A DNA stretch of 51,058 nucleotides from Zhongshania aliphaticivorans (GTDB taxonomy: Bacteria; Pseudomonadota; Gammaproteobacteria; Pseudomonadales; Spongiibacteraceae), in the NCBI RefSeq assembly GCF_902705855.1, contig NZ_CACSIJ010000003.1, forward strand, positions 1-51,058, read 5' to 3'. The number at the start of each line of letters is the position of its first letter. Position 1 is the stretch's first letter. Shown in pieces: positions 8,267 to 17,379 of the stretch. Below the pieces are notes generated by a model. It was not told where the DNA came from. It saw only the letters and a list, made by a program, of their open reading frames with translations, and ran no database searches. A program made the translations under genes and the position numbers.

Positions 8267-9274
8267 ATGAGTACCGATACCATTAAACGCTACCCCATGC
8301 CGATGCCTTTTGGCTGGTTTGCGGTTTCTTACTCTGACGAATTAGCGCCGAGCGAGTCTCGTGCCGTGCATTATTTTGGTCAAGAGCTGGTGCTGTTTCG
8401 TACCGAGGCGGGGAAAGCCGTGTTAATGGAAGCCTATTGCCCGCATTTAGGCGCGCATTTGGGGCACGGTATTCATGAGCGCTCGGGTACCGGCGGTGGC
8501 CGTATCGAAGGAAACAATATTGTTTGTCCCTTCCATTCGTGGAAATTTAATCCCGAAGGTGAATGCGTAGAAGTGCCCTACGCGAAAAATATGCCGCCAA
8601 AAGTTGCCGGTAAAAAATGCCTTAAAAGCTTTCCGACCCGCGAAACCAATCAGGTAGTTTGGGCTTGGTATCACCCCGATGGCGTTGCGCCTTTGTGGGA
8701 AGTGATTAGCCATGATGAAGCCAATAGCGACGATTGGTCACCGCAGGATCGCTACGAGTGGATCATTCACACGCATCCGCAAGAGATGGCGGAGAACGCC
8801 GCGGACCCAGCGCATTTTAAATATGTCCACGGCACCGCGTCTTTCCCAGAATGGGAAACCACCTATGACGGTTATTTTGTAAGCGGTTTACAGGTGGCAA
8901 ATATGCCGACCCCGCGTGGCGAAGTGAAAGGTTCTATTCGCACCGGCAGTGCTGGCCCCGGCCAAGGCTTTACCAAGTTTGAAGGTATTGCCGATACGTT
9001 TTTACTTGGTTTAACCACGCCAATTGATGAGCACAAAGTGCAGGTGCGTTTTGCCTTTATTCAACCCAAGATAAATGGTGAAGTGAAAAAAGGCGGCGTT
9101 AACGCGGCAATTATCGCCAATATTGTTGGCCAGTTAGAAGAAGACAAGCCAATTTGGGAGCATAAAATTTATAGGCCCTTGCCGATTCTTTGCGACGGTG
9201 ATGGGCCGATAGCGAAATTCCGTAAATGGTATAGCAAATTTTATGCGGACGGATTTGATCCGCGAGCTTTATAA
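8267..9274 (+). CDS. Rieske non-heme iron oxygenase, KshA-like
   Basis: This 335-residue oxygenase component has an N-terminal Rieske [2Fe-2S] domain with CPH (Cys58, His60) and CPFH (Cys87, His90). The C-terminal catalytic domain carries the mononuclear iron motif ENAADPAHFKYVH (Asp180, His183, His188). The size and the spacing of the two metal sites resemble 3-ketosteroid 9-alpha-hydroxylase oxygenase (KshA) and related sterol or cholesterol oxygenases more than aromatic dioxygenase alpha subunits. It would need a separate ferredoxin reductase, which is not in the window. GAGGATAAGAAT supports the ATG at 8267. It is monocistronic. The substrate is not determinable; steroid-like is inference. 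Confidence 0.85.
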   Translation: MSTDTIKRYPMPMPFGWFAVSYSDELAPSESRAVHYFGQELVLFRTEAGKAVLMEAYCPHLGAHLGHGIHERSGTGGGRIEGNNIVCPFHSWKFNPEGECVEVPYAKNMPPKVAGKKCLKSFPTRETNQVVWAWYHPDGVAPLWEVISHDEANSDDWSPQDRYEWIIHTHPQEMAENAADPAHFKYVHGTASFPEWETTYDGYFVSGLQVANMPTPRGEVKGSIRTGSAGPGQGFTKFEGIADTFLLGLTTPIDEHKVQVRFAFIQPKINGEVKKGGVNAAIIANIVGQLEEDKPIWEHKIYRPLPILCDGDGPIAKFRKWYSKFYADGFDPRAL

Positions 9275-9319
9275 GCAACTAAATTCTTTAATTATTTATA
9301 ATTCTGTTTTCGTGTTGTG

Positions 9320-9349
9320 ATCCGGTTGGGCTGTGTCCTGCCGGATTTT
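9320..9349 (+). terminator. Possible terminator after the Rieske oxygenase
   Basis: ATCCGG (9320-9325) pairs with CCGGAT (9341-9346) and is followed by TTT. The loop is long (15 bases) and only partly paired, so this is a weak candidate. It lies 46 bases after the stop. Confidence 0.35.
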
Positions 9350-9389
9350 CTGTATACTCTGGCAAACAGTAAAACCGCCGGGCAGTGTA

Positions 9390-9728
9390 ATGCGTATTTT
9401 TAGAACGAGTTTTATTTTTTTAACGCTGTGCGCTCCTCTAGCGCAGGCTGCGTGTATTTTACCTTTGCCACCACAACACTTTCCCGAAGGCGCGACAGCC
9501 GATGCGGAAGCGATGAAGTTTGCTAAGCGTAGAGTTGAGCGCTACCTTGAAGATAGTCGGCGTTTTTTAAAATGTTTAGATACCATGGACAAAACAGCGG
9601 TAGGTACTGGCCGCGATAATGAAGAACGACGTAAGGCACGAATTAATAACTATAACGTCGCTATGGAGAATGCGGCGATGGTGATTAGTGAGTATGAAGA
9701 AAATGTTCGGCAGTTTAATAATCGATAA
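9390..9728 (+). CDS. Small secreted protein, unknown function
   Basis: The open frame begins at 9333, but the likely start is ATG 9390, where a standard signal peptide begins (MRIFRTSFIFLTLCAPLAQA, then Ala-Cys). This gives 112 residues. The mature part is mostly charged helix, with AEAMKFAKRRVERYLEDS, and two cysteines (about residues 22 and 53) that could form a disulfide. I do not recognise a named family. It ends 14 bases inside the 3' end of the convergent murI gene. Confidence 0.65.
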   Translation: MRIFRTSFIFLTLCAPLAQAACILPLPPQHFPEGATADAEAMKFAKRRVERYLEDSRRFLKCLDTMDKTAVGTGRDNEERRKARINNYNVAMENAAMVISEYEENVRQFNNR

Positions 9729-10527
9729 GGCTCAGCCCCATATCCTTTAGGCCTTGTATTAATATCGGTGTAGCCTGTTCCTTCCCCAGAATCACTACTT
9801 CTCGCGTAGTGACGCCACTATTTAGGGCTAGCGGTAAACTTAATTCATTTAAAACGTGAAGCACTCGGCGGGCAATTGCTTCGCCAGAATCTATCCATTC
9901 TAGGTTTGGCATTAAGGCTGCTAGCGGCTTTTGTACTAATGGAAAATGGGTACAGGCCAATACCACTGTGTCCATTTCGATGGCGCGGGGGTGGCTGTAG
10001 AGTTCGGCCTTAATTTGTTCCAATACGGTATCTATCGGGCTTTCTTGCCAAAATAGTGACTCAATCGCGGGTGCGAGAACGCGGCTGCCGACGGGGATGA
10101 TGCAACAATCGGAAGCGAAGTCATTGATTAACTGTGCGGTATAGGCGCGGGTAATTGTGCCGGGGGTGGCAAGCAGGCCGATTACTTTGCTCTGGCTACG
10201 TTGTGCCGCAGGTTTTATTGCCGGTACTACACCAACGACGGGTATGTTTAACGTATTTCGCAGCGCAGGTAATACAGCAGTGCTGGCCGAATTGCAGGCC
10301 ATCACCAGAATATCGGCGCTGTGCTTTTGCAGCAGGGCGCTTACAGCCTGACAAATGTGCTCAACTAGCGCGCCTTCCTGCCATTCTCCATAGGGAAAGC
10401 CGCCGTGATCCATAGCGTAGAGTAGGTTTGCTTGGGGAATGAGCTGATGAATTGCGGCGCCGATGCTCAGAGAGCCGACGCCGGAATCAAAAATGAGCAC
10501 GCGGGGCGCGTGCACCTCGGGGATCAC
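9715..10527 (-). CDS. murI: Glutamate racemase
   Basis: The enzyme interconverts L- and D-glutamate for peptidoglycan synthesis. It has 270 residues, normal for MurI. FDSGVGSLSI lies at 13-22, and the two catalytic cysteines are in MACNSAST (Cys78) and VLACTHFPLV (Cys192). The start is a GTG at 10527 that overlaps the TGA of the upstream peroxiredoxin gene (GTGA), implying translational coupling. The last 14 bases overlap the end of the convergent small secreted protein gene. Confidence 0.94.
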   Translation of the reverse strand: MIPEVHAPRVLIFDSGVGSLSIGAAIHQLIPQANLLYAMDHGGFPYGEWQEGALVEHICQAVSALLQKHSADILVMACNSASTAVLPALRNTLNIPVVGVVPAIKPAAQRSQSKVIGLLATPGTITRAYTAQLINDFASDCCIIPVGSRVLAPAIESLFWQESPIDTVLEQIKAELYSHPRAIEMDTVVLACTHFPLVQKPLAALMPNLEWIDSGEAIARRVLHVLNELSLPLALNSGVTTREVVILGKEQATPILIQGLKDMGLSLIDY

Positions 10528-11003
10528 AGCAGGGCGAGAATTTTTTCTGCCGCACTGACATCAACCGCGCCAGTGGGTTCTAAGGCAAGATGACTTACCG
10601 TGCCATTGTCGACGATCATTGCATAGCGGCGCGAGCGATTGCCAAGACCAAAGCCTGAACCGTCCATGACTAAGCCTAGGGCCTCGGTAAACGTGCCATT
10701 GCCGTCAGCTAGCATTAGTAATTCTTCGGCGTTTTGGCTTTTGCCCCACGCGTCCATCACAAAGGCGTCGTTCACAGAAATACAGGCGATAGTGTCTACG
10801 CCCTTGGCTTTGATTTTGTCGGCATTTACGATATAGCCTGGTAAATGCGTCATGGTGCAACCTGGTGTGAATGCGCCGGGAACGGCGAACAATACCACTT
10901 TCTTGTCAGCAAAAATGTCTTCGCTCGTAATGTCTTGTGGGCCTTTTTCACCCATAACCTTGAGTGTAACTGCGGGGATTTTGTCGCCGGTCTGAATACT
11001 CAT
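10524..11003 (-). CDS. Peroxiredoxin, Prx5 type
   Basis: This 159-residue thiol peroxidase of the Prx5/redoxin group reduces hydrogen or organic peroxides. The peroxidatic site is VPGAFTPGCTMTHLPGY with Cys49. Later motifs VNDAFVMDAWGK and LGLGNRSRRYAMIVDNG are typical of Prx5. No fused glutaredoxin domain is present, so the electron donor is separate. It is the first gene of a two-gene unit with murI, overlapping by 4 bases. The divergent cobS start lies 175 bases away. Confidence 0.93.
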   Translation of the reverse strand: MSIQTGDKIPAVTLKVMGEKGPQDITSEDIFADKKVVLFAVPGAFTPGCTMTHLPGYIVNADKIKAKGVDTIACISVNDAFVMDAWGKSQNAEELLMLADGNGTFTEALGLVMDGSGFGLGNRSRRYAMIVDNGTVSHLALEPTGAVDVSAAEKILALL

Positions 11004-11177
11004 AATGGAACCCTTTTATGTTTAGCGAATGTGGAAGCTGCTTAGTTTAGCAGAGCAACGCGACTCTGGTAACGCGCTAAAAACGTCACAATCTGATTGC
11101 CGCAGCCTGTTAGACGACTTAGCGTACAATGGTTCGCTTTACGAAGATAAAGTTTCTGCTCTAGATGGAGTTCGTCG

Positions 11178-11942
11178 GTGCTAGCACGTCAAAAAATACA
11201 GCGGGAGTGGCAGGTGTTCTTACTTGCGGTGGGGTTTTTAACGCGCATCCCAATTCCTGCCGATCCTGACTTTAGTGATGAAAAACTAAACGGGGCATCG
11301 CGCTACTTCCCTTTGGTGGGGCTGCTGGTGGCTGGCGTGGCAGCGCTGGTATTTATCGCGGCGCTCGCGATATTTAACAATCCCCTTATTGCGGTGTTGT
11401 TTTCAATGGTGGCGTCGATACTGCTGACCGGCGCTTTTCATGAAGACGGTTTTGCTGACAGCTGCGACGGTTTTGGCGGCGGCTGGCGTGCAGAAGATGT
11501 GCTGCGAATTATGAAAGATTCCCGTATCGGGACCTACGGCACGGTGGCCTTGGTCTTGGTGCTTGGCTTAAAGGCGGCGGCCTTGTCAGCCATGCCGTCA
11601 ACCGGAGTAGTGGTAAGCGCCTTGCTGTTCGCTCATGTGCTGAGTCGCTGGCTGGCAACATCCTATTTGTTGGATTTGCACTACGTGCGCGGCGAAGGGA
11701 AGTCTAAGCCACTGGCAACTACTATGCCCTTGTCGCATTGGCTGTGGTCGGGTCTGCCGGTTTTGGTAGTACTCATAGTTATCGATTTACCGGCGTTGCT
11801 TCCTTTATGCCTCGTTTTACTGGTTTTTCGCTTTGCTTTTGCCGCTTACCTACGCCGTCGTATTGGTGGTTATACCGGCGATGCACTGGGTGCGGCGCAG
11901 CAAGTTGCTGAAATTATTATATATTTATCATATTTAACCTGA
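11178..11942 (+). CDS. cobS: Adenosylcobinamide-GDP ribazoletransferase
   Basis: CobS joins adenosylcobinamide-GDP and alpha-ribazole in the last steps of vitamin B12 assembly. It is a 254-residue membrane enzyme with several hydrophobic helices. The signature FHEDGFADSCDGFGGGW lies at about 83-99, followed by MKDSRIGTYGTVALVL, and the N-terminus GFLTRIPIPADP is also typical. The start is GTG 11178, preceded by GGAG (11167-11170) at a spacing of 7. No cobU, cobT or cobC neighbours and no obvious cobalamin riboswitch are seen, so it stands isolated from the rest of the nucleotide-loop genes. Confidence 0.92.
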   Translation: MLARQKIQREWQVFLLAVGFLTRIPIPADPDFSDEKLNGASRYFPLVGLLVAGVAALVFIAALAIFNNPLIAVLFSMVASILLTGAFHEDGFADSCDGFGGGWRAEDVLRIMKDSRIGTYGTVALVLVLGLKAAALSAMPSTGVVVSALLFAHVLSRWLATSYLLDLHYVRGEGKSKPLATTMPLSHWLWSGLPVLVVLIVIDLPALLPLCLVLLVFRFAFAAYLRRRIGGYTGDALGAAQQVAEIIIYLSYLT

Positions 11943-12069
11943 TTTCATCAAAGTCGAGTGTGAATACTTCACTACTTTTCTTAGGAGATCATAGGCACTC
12001 TGAGGAATAGCATAGGTCATAGTGTTACAACGATATAAAGTCTGAGACACAGGAATTGAGGATACAGAC

Positions 12070-12624
12070 ATGAATACAAATTTATTGATTGGCGGGATAT
12101 TTGGTGCGGTTGCTGTAACGGCGGCGGGTAGTTATGCAGGTTACAACAGCTATGTTGAGGACAAAAAGCCCAGTTTTGCTGAGGTTGTTGAGTCTAAAGC
12201 GGTGACTGAAACGTATTACACCAACCGTGAGGAGTGTTACGACGAAGTCGTTCAGCATCAGGCTGAAGTGAAAGACCAGAATAAGATTACCGGTACGCTG
12301 ATTGGCGCGGTAATTGGTGGCGTTATTGGTAAGCAAGTTGGCGGCGGGAATGGCAAAAAACTTGCGACCGTAGCCGGGGCCGCTGCTGGTGGTTACGCAG
12401 GTAATAAAGTTCAAGGCAATATGCAGCAAAATGACGTGTACAGCACTAACGAGCGTCGTTGTAACACAGTTCAAGATCCGCAGCAGCGCGTGACTGGCTA
12501 CAGCGTAACCTACACATTAAATGGGGAAACCGGCACCGTTGTTATGGATCATGAACCGGGCGATACAATCCCTGTTCAAGATGGCCAATTGGTATTGAAC
12601 AAGCCGCAAACTCAAGAGCTATAA
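12070..12624 (+). CDS. Glycine-zipper 2TM envelope protein
   Basis: This 184-residue protein has an N-terminal hydrophobic segment (about 4-25). A glycine-zipper domain (about 76-118) has GTLIGAVIGGVIGKQVGGG followed by ATVAGAAAGGYAGNKVQG, as in the 17-kDa surface-antigen/Rickettsia-type and SlyB-like proteins. The C-terminal part (VTGYSVTYTLNGETGTVVMD) resembles the beta domain of such proteins. Such proteins sit in the envelope, and their roles are mostly structural or unknown. GAGGATACAGAC precedes the ATG. It lies upstream of PA2779/PA2778 homologues with a hairpin in between. Confidence 0.82.
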   Translation: MNTNLLIGGIFGAVAVTAAGSYAGYNSYVEDKKPSFAEVVESKAVTETYYTNREECYDEVVQHQAEVKDQNKITGTLIGAVIGGVIGKQVGGGNGKKLATVAGAAAGGYAGNKVQGNMQQNDVYSTNERRCNTVQDPQQRVTGYSVTYTLNGETGTVVMDHEPGDTIPVQDGQLVLNKPQTQEL

Positions 12625-12647
12625 GTTTAACGAGTACTCGGAAAATA

Positions 12648-12673
12648 GTATGGCCGGCACGTGCTGGTCATAC
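12648..12673 (+). other. Long imperfect hairpin between the glycine-zipper and PA2779-like genes
   Basis: The 13 bases 12648-12660 are complementary to 12661-12673 apart from two positions that can form G-U pairs, with CACGTG at the tip. No T tract follows. It could be an attenuator, a processing site that lets the downstream genes be expressed differently, or a weak terminator. Confidence 0.4.
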
Positions 12674-12705
12674 CATTCACCATCGTGAAATAAAGGAAGT
12701 AAATT

Positions 12706-13107
12706 ATGCCTAAGACAACATTAAAACGCAGCGCCACGGCAATTGTGATGAGCGGTTTCATGGTCTGGACCGGCGTGATGGCGACAACAGCATCTGCTGG
12801 CGTTATTAGCACCGATCGCATGGTGGCGGAATATACGGTAGATGAGAATCGTGCCGAGATGAAAGCGGCTCTATCGCAGGACAATGTTCGTGAGCGTCTA
12901 ATTGAATTGGGCGTGTCGCCTGCAGACGTTGAGGCGCGTATCGATGCGCTAACGCCGACAGAATTAGCGATGTTACAAGAAAAAATGGATCAACTACCCG
13001 CCGGTGCCGGTGCTGTTGGTTTGTTAGCCTTAGTAGTATTGATCTTCTTCATTACTGATATTTTGGGCATTACCGACGTATTCCCCTTTGTGAATGCGGC
13101 TAACTAG
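12706..13107 (+). CDS. PA2779 family protein
   Basis: This 133-residue protein matches the PA2779 family of Pseudomonas and relatives. It has a signal-like N-terminal segment (about 12-32, ending TASAG). The conserved middle has MVAEYTVDENRAEMKAAL and LIELGVSPADVEARIDALTPTEL. A C-terminal transmembrane helix (about 104-125) includes LLALVVLIFFITDILGITDVF. Function is unknown. AAGGAAG precedes the start. Its end overlaps the PA2778-like gene by 14 bases, the same gene pairing as in Pseudomonas, so the two products probably act together in the envelope. Confidence 0.9.
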   Translation: MPKTTLKRSATAIVMSGFMVWTGVMATTASAGVISTDRMVAEYTVDENRAEMKAALSQDNVRERLIELGVSPADVEARIDALTPTELAMLQEKMDQLPAGAGAVGLLALVVLIFFITDILGITDVFPFVNAAN

Positions 13108-14050
13108 TGTTCTTTTCACATGCCTGTTTCTACAGGCATGTGCATCTATTCCCTTAAATGATGCAGTTTATTCATTGCCCCCACAGCGGCAATTAGACGT
13201 CCCTTTTGTTGCACAGCAAGAATATTATTGTGGCCCAGCAGCACTCGCTGAAATAGCTCAGTTTTGGGGCTTGACGGTTGAACAGCAGTCTTTAGCTAAA
13301 CAGCTCTTTATTCCCGGAAAAAAGGGCTCTTTAGCGATTGAGATGCAGGCAGCGGGGCGTCAGCTTGGTTTGTTGTCTTACCCGCTTTCTAAAAATTTGT
13401 CTGCGATACTTAGCGAGGTCAATGCTGGCAATCCGGTGTTGGTGTTTCAAAACCTTGGCTTTTCTTGGTGGCCCCAATGGCACTACGCCGTGGTTGTTGG
13501 CTACGAGCTGGGTGAAGAAGAGCTCATTTTGCATTCTGGCAGCCATGAAAATTACCGTCTGTCCTTTAAAACATTTATGGCGACTTGGGCGCGAACCAAT
13601 CACTGGGCACGGGTATTAACTGACAGTAGTCGTCTACCCGAGACGGCTAAACCCGCGCAATACATTGCAACAGCGAATGAATTTGAACAAGTAGGTGATC
13701 TTGATCTTGCGATGTCGTTCTACGCCTTGGCCGCTGAAAAATGGCCGAACTCAAAGCCGGTGTTAACTGCATTGGCGAATGCGGCTTTAACGCAGGGCAA
13801 TACCCGTCGTGCGGTAAATCTGTTTAGCCAAATACTGCTGACAAATCCTGATGATCCCGCGCTGTGGAATAATTATGCCTTTGCGCTGCTAGAAGAAAAC
13901 TGCCGCGCCGAAGCCTTGGTTGCGATTAGCAAGGCGGTGAGTTTGGCAGAAGATAAGTCGCCGTATCAGCAAAGTCGCGAGGAAATCCTCGCTAGTGAGC
14001 CTCATCAAGATAAGGAATGTACGGCGGCGGTAATGCCGCGCGAATTATAA
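13094..14050 (+). CDS. PA2778 family lipoprotein: C39-like cysteine peptidase with TPR repeats
   Basis: The protein has 318 residues. A lipoprotein signal ends in LQAC (Cys16). A C39-like papain-fold peptidase domain follows, with QQEYYCGPAALAEIAQFWG (Cys46 nucleophile) and a His in WPQWHYAVVVGY near residue 138. Tetratricopeptide repeats occupy about 190-290 (ANEFEQVGDLDLAMSFYALA, ALANAALTQGNTRRAVNLF, WNNYAFALLEENCRAEAL). The combination is characteristic of PA2778. The start lies inside the PA2779-like gene. The substrate is unknown; processing or quality control of an exported partner is a guess. Confidence 0.9.
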   Translation: MRLTSVLFTCLFLQACASIPLNDAVYSLPPQRQLDVPFVAQQEYYCGPAALAEIAQFWGLTVEQQSLAKQLFIPGKKGSLAIEMQAAGRQLGLLSYPLSKNLSAILSEVNAGNPVLVFQNLGFSWWPQWHYAVVVGYELGEEELILHSGSHENYRLSFKTFMATWARTNHWARVLTDSSRLPETAKPAQYIATANEFEQVGDLDLAMSFYALAAEKWPNSKPVLTALANAALTQGNTRRAVNLFSQILLTNPDDPALWNNYAFALLEENCRAEALVAISKAVSLAEDKSPYQQSREEILASEPHQDKECTAAVMPREL

Positions 14051-14118
14051 CGACAGTGCTTAAACGAGGGCGGGCATTATGATCAAGCCTAATATATTAA
14101 GCTTAAATTTATATGATG

Positions 14119-14149
14119 CGGCGGCGATACTATCTCGGTATCGCCGCCG
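14119..14149. terminator. Bidirectional terminator between the PA2778-like gene and tex
   Basis: A perfect 12-bp GC-rich stem (14119-14130 with 14138-14149) closes a 7-base loop. TGTTTGCTTT follows on the plus strand. It sits between two convergent genes, 69 bases after one stop and 9 bases from the other. Confidence 0.75.
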
Positions 14150-14157
14150 TGTTTGCT

Positions 14158-16473
14158 TTACAGGCGACCTTTGCCGTTTTGCTTAGCTTGGGCAAATAGT
14201 GCCGCCATAGTCGAGTTGGTATCTTTCTGCGGTGCTTGCTTGGGCACAGCGGGCGCTCTGCGGCTACCGCGCCGATCACCGCCGTTATTGCTCGATTCCT
14301 GCTCGCTGGCCTTGTCTTCTAGGCGCATAGACAGTGCAATGCGCTTGCGCTGGGCATCCACTTCCATCACTTTCACTTTGACGATGTCGCCGGCTTTGAC
14401 GACAGTACGCGGGTCTTTAACGAACTGGTTTGCCAGTGCCGAGATGTGCACCAAGCCGTCTTGGTGAACGCCGATATCCACAAACGCACCGAAGTTGGTG
14501 ACGTTGGTGACCACACCTTCCAAAATCATGTCGGGTTCAAGGTCTGAGATCTTCTCGATACCGTCTTTGAAGGTCGCGGTTTTAAAATCGGGGCGCGGGT
14601 CGCGACCTGGTTTGTCGAGCTCGGCAACGATGTCAGTGATGGTGGGAATCCCAAAGCGCTCGTCGGCGTATTCGCTAGGCTTGATGGACTTGAGGAAGCT
14701 GCTGTCACCGATAACGTCGTTGACTGCACGGCCACAGCGGTTAACGATTTTTTCTACCACGCTATAGGATTCTGGATGCACGGCGGAGCCATCAAGCGGG
14801 TTGTCGCCGCCCATCACTCGTAAGAAGCCCGCTGCTTGCTCGAAGGTTTTGGCACCAAAGCGGCTGACTTCCATTAATTGCGCGCGATTTTTAAAGGCAC
14901 CGTGCTGGTCACGGTATTCCACAATATTCGCCGAAATGCTTTGGTTTAGGCCAGAAACCCGCGCTAGCAGGGCCGGTGACGCGGTGTTTACGTCTACGCC
15001 TACGGCGTTTACACAGTCTTCAACTACAGTTTCGAGGGTGCGAGATAAGGCAGTTTGCGATACATCGTGCTGATACTGACCAACGCCGATGGATTTGGGG
15101 TCGATTTTAACCAGTTCTGCTAGTGGGTCTTGCAGGCGGCGGGCTATGGATATAGCGCCGCGAATGGTCACGTCCAGATTCGGAAATTCCCGTGCGGCGT
15201 ATTCAGAGGCCGAGTAAATCGAGGCACCAGATTCGTTAACCATGACGCTAGTACAACCGAGTTCGGGACGAGCCGATAACAGGTCTTTTACAAAACGCTC
15301 GGTTTCACGGCTGGCGGTGCCATTACCAATCGCGATTAGCTCGACGTTGTGCTTTTTGATCATTGCCAGCAAGATTGCGGCGGACTCAGCGATCTTGTTT
15401 TGCGGCGGGGTTGGGTAAATAGCGCAGTGATCGAGTACTTTGCCGGTGGCGTCGATGGCGGCCACTTTCACACCGGTACGCATGCCGGGGTCGAGTCCGA
15501 TGGTGGCGCGCTGACCGGCGGGGGCGGCTAAGAGTAGATCCTTGAGATTTTGGGCAAACACATCAATCGCGGCGGTGTCGGCAAGTTCGCGTAATTGACC
15601 CAACAAGTCGGTTTCTAAGTGGGTGTATAACTTGATGCGCCAAGTCCAGCGAATGACTTCTTTAAGCCATGTGTCGGCAGGGCGGCCTTCATCCACGACG
15701 TTCCAGTGCTTGGCCACCATGATTTCGCAGGGGTGGACGCTGCCTTCGTCTTCGCTAAATTTAATCGCCAAGCTGAGAATACTTTCATTGCGGCCGCGGA
15801 ACATGGCCAGCGCGCGATGCGAAGGTGTGGTTTTTAGGGCTTCGCTGTGGGCGAAATAATCGCGGAATTTTTCGCCTTCTACTTCTTTGCCGGTCATAAC
15901 GGTACTGCACAGCAGACCTTCATTCCACAGGAAGTTACGCAGTTGGGCAAGCAGGTCAGCGTTTTCGCTGAGGCGCTCCATAAGAATGTACTTGGCACCG
16001 TCTAGCGCGGCTTTTACATCGGCTACGCCTAGTTCTGCATTAATGTATTCAAGAGCAAGGATTGCTGGGTCTTGGTTTGGGTCGTCGAATAAAGTGTCTG
16101 CCAGCGGCAGCAGACCGGCCTCTATCGCGATTTGGCCCTTGGTGCGACGCTTTTGCTTATAGGGAAGGTAAAGGTCTTCGAGCCGGTTTTTGGTGTCGGC
16201 GGCAAGGATGTCGCGCTCTAATTCGGGAGTGAGTTTTTCTTGCTCGCGAATGCTGTTAAGTATGCTTTGCCGACGATCATCCAGCTCCCGCAGGTAGCCC
16301 AGCCGCGATTCCAGTTCCCGCATTTGGGTGTCATCTAAGCCGCCGGTGACTTCTTTGCGGTAGCGGGAGATGAATGGAACGGTTGCGCCCTCGTCGAGCA
16401 GTGCGACAGCGGCGCTAACTTGGGCTTCTTTGACGCCTAGTTCTTGGGCGATACGGCTGGGGATGGAATTCAT
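14158..16473 (-). CDS. tex: Tex family RNA-binding transcription accessory protein
   Basis: This 771-residue protein matches Tex, a cytoplasmic nucleic-acid-binding protein that influences transcription. The N-terminal helical domain opens with [21 protein letters not shown] central YqgF/RuvC-like fold includes [18 protein letters not shown]. Helix-hairpin-helix motifs include [20 protein letters not shown]-terminal S1 domain starts at [19 protein letters not shown]. The Arg/Pro-rich tail (about 725-771) is divergent, as usual. The gene is single, bounded by a terminator downstream and the phaD-like gene 84 bases upstream. Confidence 0.95.
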   Translation of the reverse strand: MNSIPSRIAQELGVKEAQVSAAVALLDEGATVPFISRYRKEVTGGLDDTQMRELESRLGYLRELDDRRQSILNSIREQEKLTPELERDILAADTKNRLEDLYLPYKQKRRTKGQIAIEAGLLPLADTLFDDPNQDPAILALEYINAELGVADVKAALDGAKYILMERLSENADLLAQLRNFLWNEGLLCSTVMTGKEVEGEKFRDYFAHSEALKTTPSHRALAMFRGRNESILSLAIKFSEDEGSVHPCEIMVAKHWNVVDEGRPADTWLKEVIRWTWRIKLYTHLETDLLGQLRELADTAAIDVFAQNLKDLLLAAPAGQRATIGLDPGMRTGVKVAAIDATGKVLDHCAIYPTPPQNKIAESAAILLAMIKKHNVELIAIGNGTASRETERFVKDLLSARPELGCTSVMVNESGASIYSASEYAAREFPNLDVTIRGAISIARRLQDPLAELVKIDPKSIGVGQYQHDVSQTALSRTLETVVEDCVNAVGVDVNTASPALLARVSGLNQSISANIVEYRDQHGAFKNRAQLMEVSRFGAKTFEQAAGFLRVMGGDNPLDGSAVHPESYSVVEKIVNRCGRAVNDVIGDSSFLKSIKPSEYADERFGIPTITDIVAELDKPGRDPRPDFKTATFKDGIEKISDLEPDMILEGVVTNVTNFGAFVDIGVHQDGLVHISALANQFVKDPRTVVKAGDIVKVKVMEVDAQRKRIALSMRLEDKASEQESSNNGGDRRGSRRAPAVPKQAPQKDTNSTMAALFAQAKQNGKGRL

Positions 16474-16557
16474 AGGTCGTTATTGTCCGGTTTAAGAAGC
16501 CGGACATTATGCAAAAACTATGGAGCAGGTGCGAGCCTTGACAGCGCACATTTCGGT

Positions 16558-17196
16558 CTAATCTGAAATGGCCAAGGCCTCGAACAGCGCACAACACTCG
16601 TCATAGAAGTAGCGGTACTCTGGGCGTAAGTGTTGTGAGACCAGTGACATCACCTGAAAAACACCTTGGTGAATCATAATCTCATTGCTGGTATTGCGTT
16701 CGCGAAGCTGGTTGTAGTTGAGCCAGAAAGTGAGCGACATGGCGACGTTGTCACACAGGCGTTCAAGTAGGGCATCGTCTAGGTCTATAAAACTCTGAGC
16801 GCGTAATTCTTGTGCGACAGCACGAACCGCCTGCACTTTTAATTCTAGTAATTTTGAAAACCGCTTACTGATGTGTGGATAGCGTTGCAGTATGTCGTTG
16901 AGATTACGATATAAGTAGCGGTGATTAAATATGTGTTCAAACACAATATATAAATAAAACCATGCGTCTTTGGCGCCGAGGGTTTTTTCTATCGGCGCGT
17001 TTAAAATATCGTTGAGCTCTACTTCGAAGGCGGCAAACAACTCTTGAATAATTTCTTCTTTGCCGTGGAAATGGTAATACAGATTTCCGGGGCTGATGTT
17101 TAGCTCATTGGCAATGTCGACGGTCGTAACATTGGGTTCACCTTCTGCGTTGAATAAGCTTAGGCTGGTTAATAGTATTTTGTCGCGGGTCTTCAT
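16558..17196 (-). CDS. phaD: TetR-family regulator, PhaD-like
   Basis: The N-terminal helix-turn-helix reads EPNVTTVDIANELNISPGNLYYHFHGKEE, very close to PhaD, the TetR-type regulator of phasin genes in Pseudomonas polyhydroxyalkanoate (PHA) clusters. The C-terminal all-helical domain would bind an acyl-CoA-type ligand. The open frame extends to an ATG at 17238, but the family usually begins MKTRDKIL, which starts at 17196; neither start has a clear ribosome site. It lies directly downstream of two phasin genes on the same strand, separated from them by a terminator hairpin. In Pseudomonas PhaD activates phaIF; here the same is likely but unproven. Confidence 0.8.
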   Translation of the reverse strand: MKTRDKILLTSLSLFNAEGEPNVTTVDIANELNISPGNLYYHFHGKEEIIQELFAAFEVELNDILNAPIEKTLGAKDAWFYLYIVFEHIFNHRYLYRNLNDILQRYPHISKRFSKLLELKVQAVRAVAQELRAQSFIDLDDALLERLCDNVAMSLTFWLNYNQLRERNTSNEIMIHQGVFQVMSLVSQHLRPEYRYFYDECCALFEALAISD

Positions 17197-17304
17197 CCGT
17201 ACAGCAGAACTCTCGTGAACGAGGTCACAAGGTGCCATGAAGCGAAGATGCTGTCTAGGTTTGAGCTGCCAATGCTTGGATTTTAAAACAGATATGTAAC
17301 CGCA

Positions 17305-17348
17305 GAACGAAAATAGCCCCTCAGCTAGCGTATAGATGAAGGGCTATT
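17305..17348 (-). terminator. Terminator of the phaF-like phasin gene
   Basis: Read on the minus strand, AATAGCCC (17348-17341) pairs with GGGCTATT (17319-17312) across a 21-base loop and is followed by TTTCGTTC. It begins 31 bases after the phasin stop codon. Confidence 0.65.
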
Positions 17349-17379
17349 GTGCGTCTGGGCAGCCAAGACTGCGCCAGCT

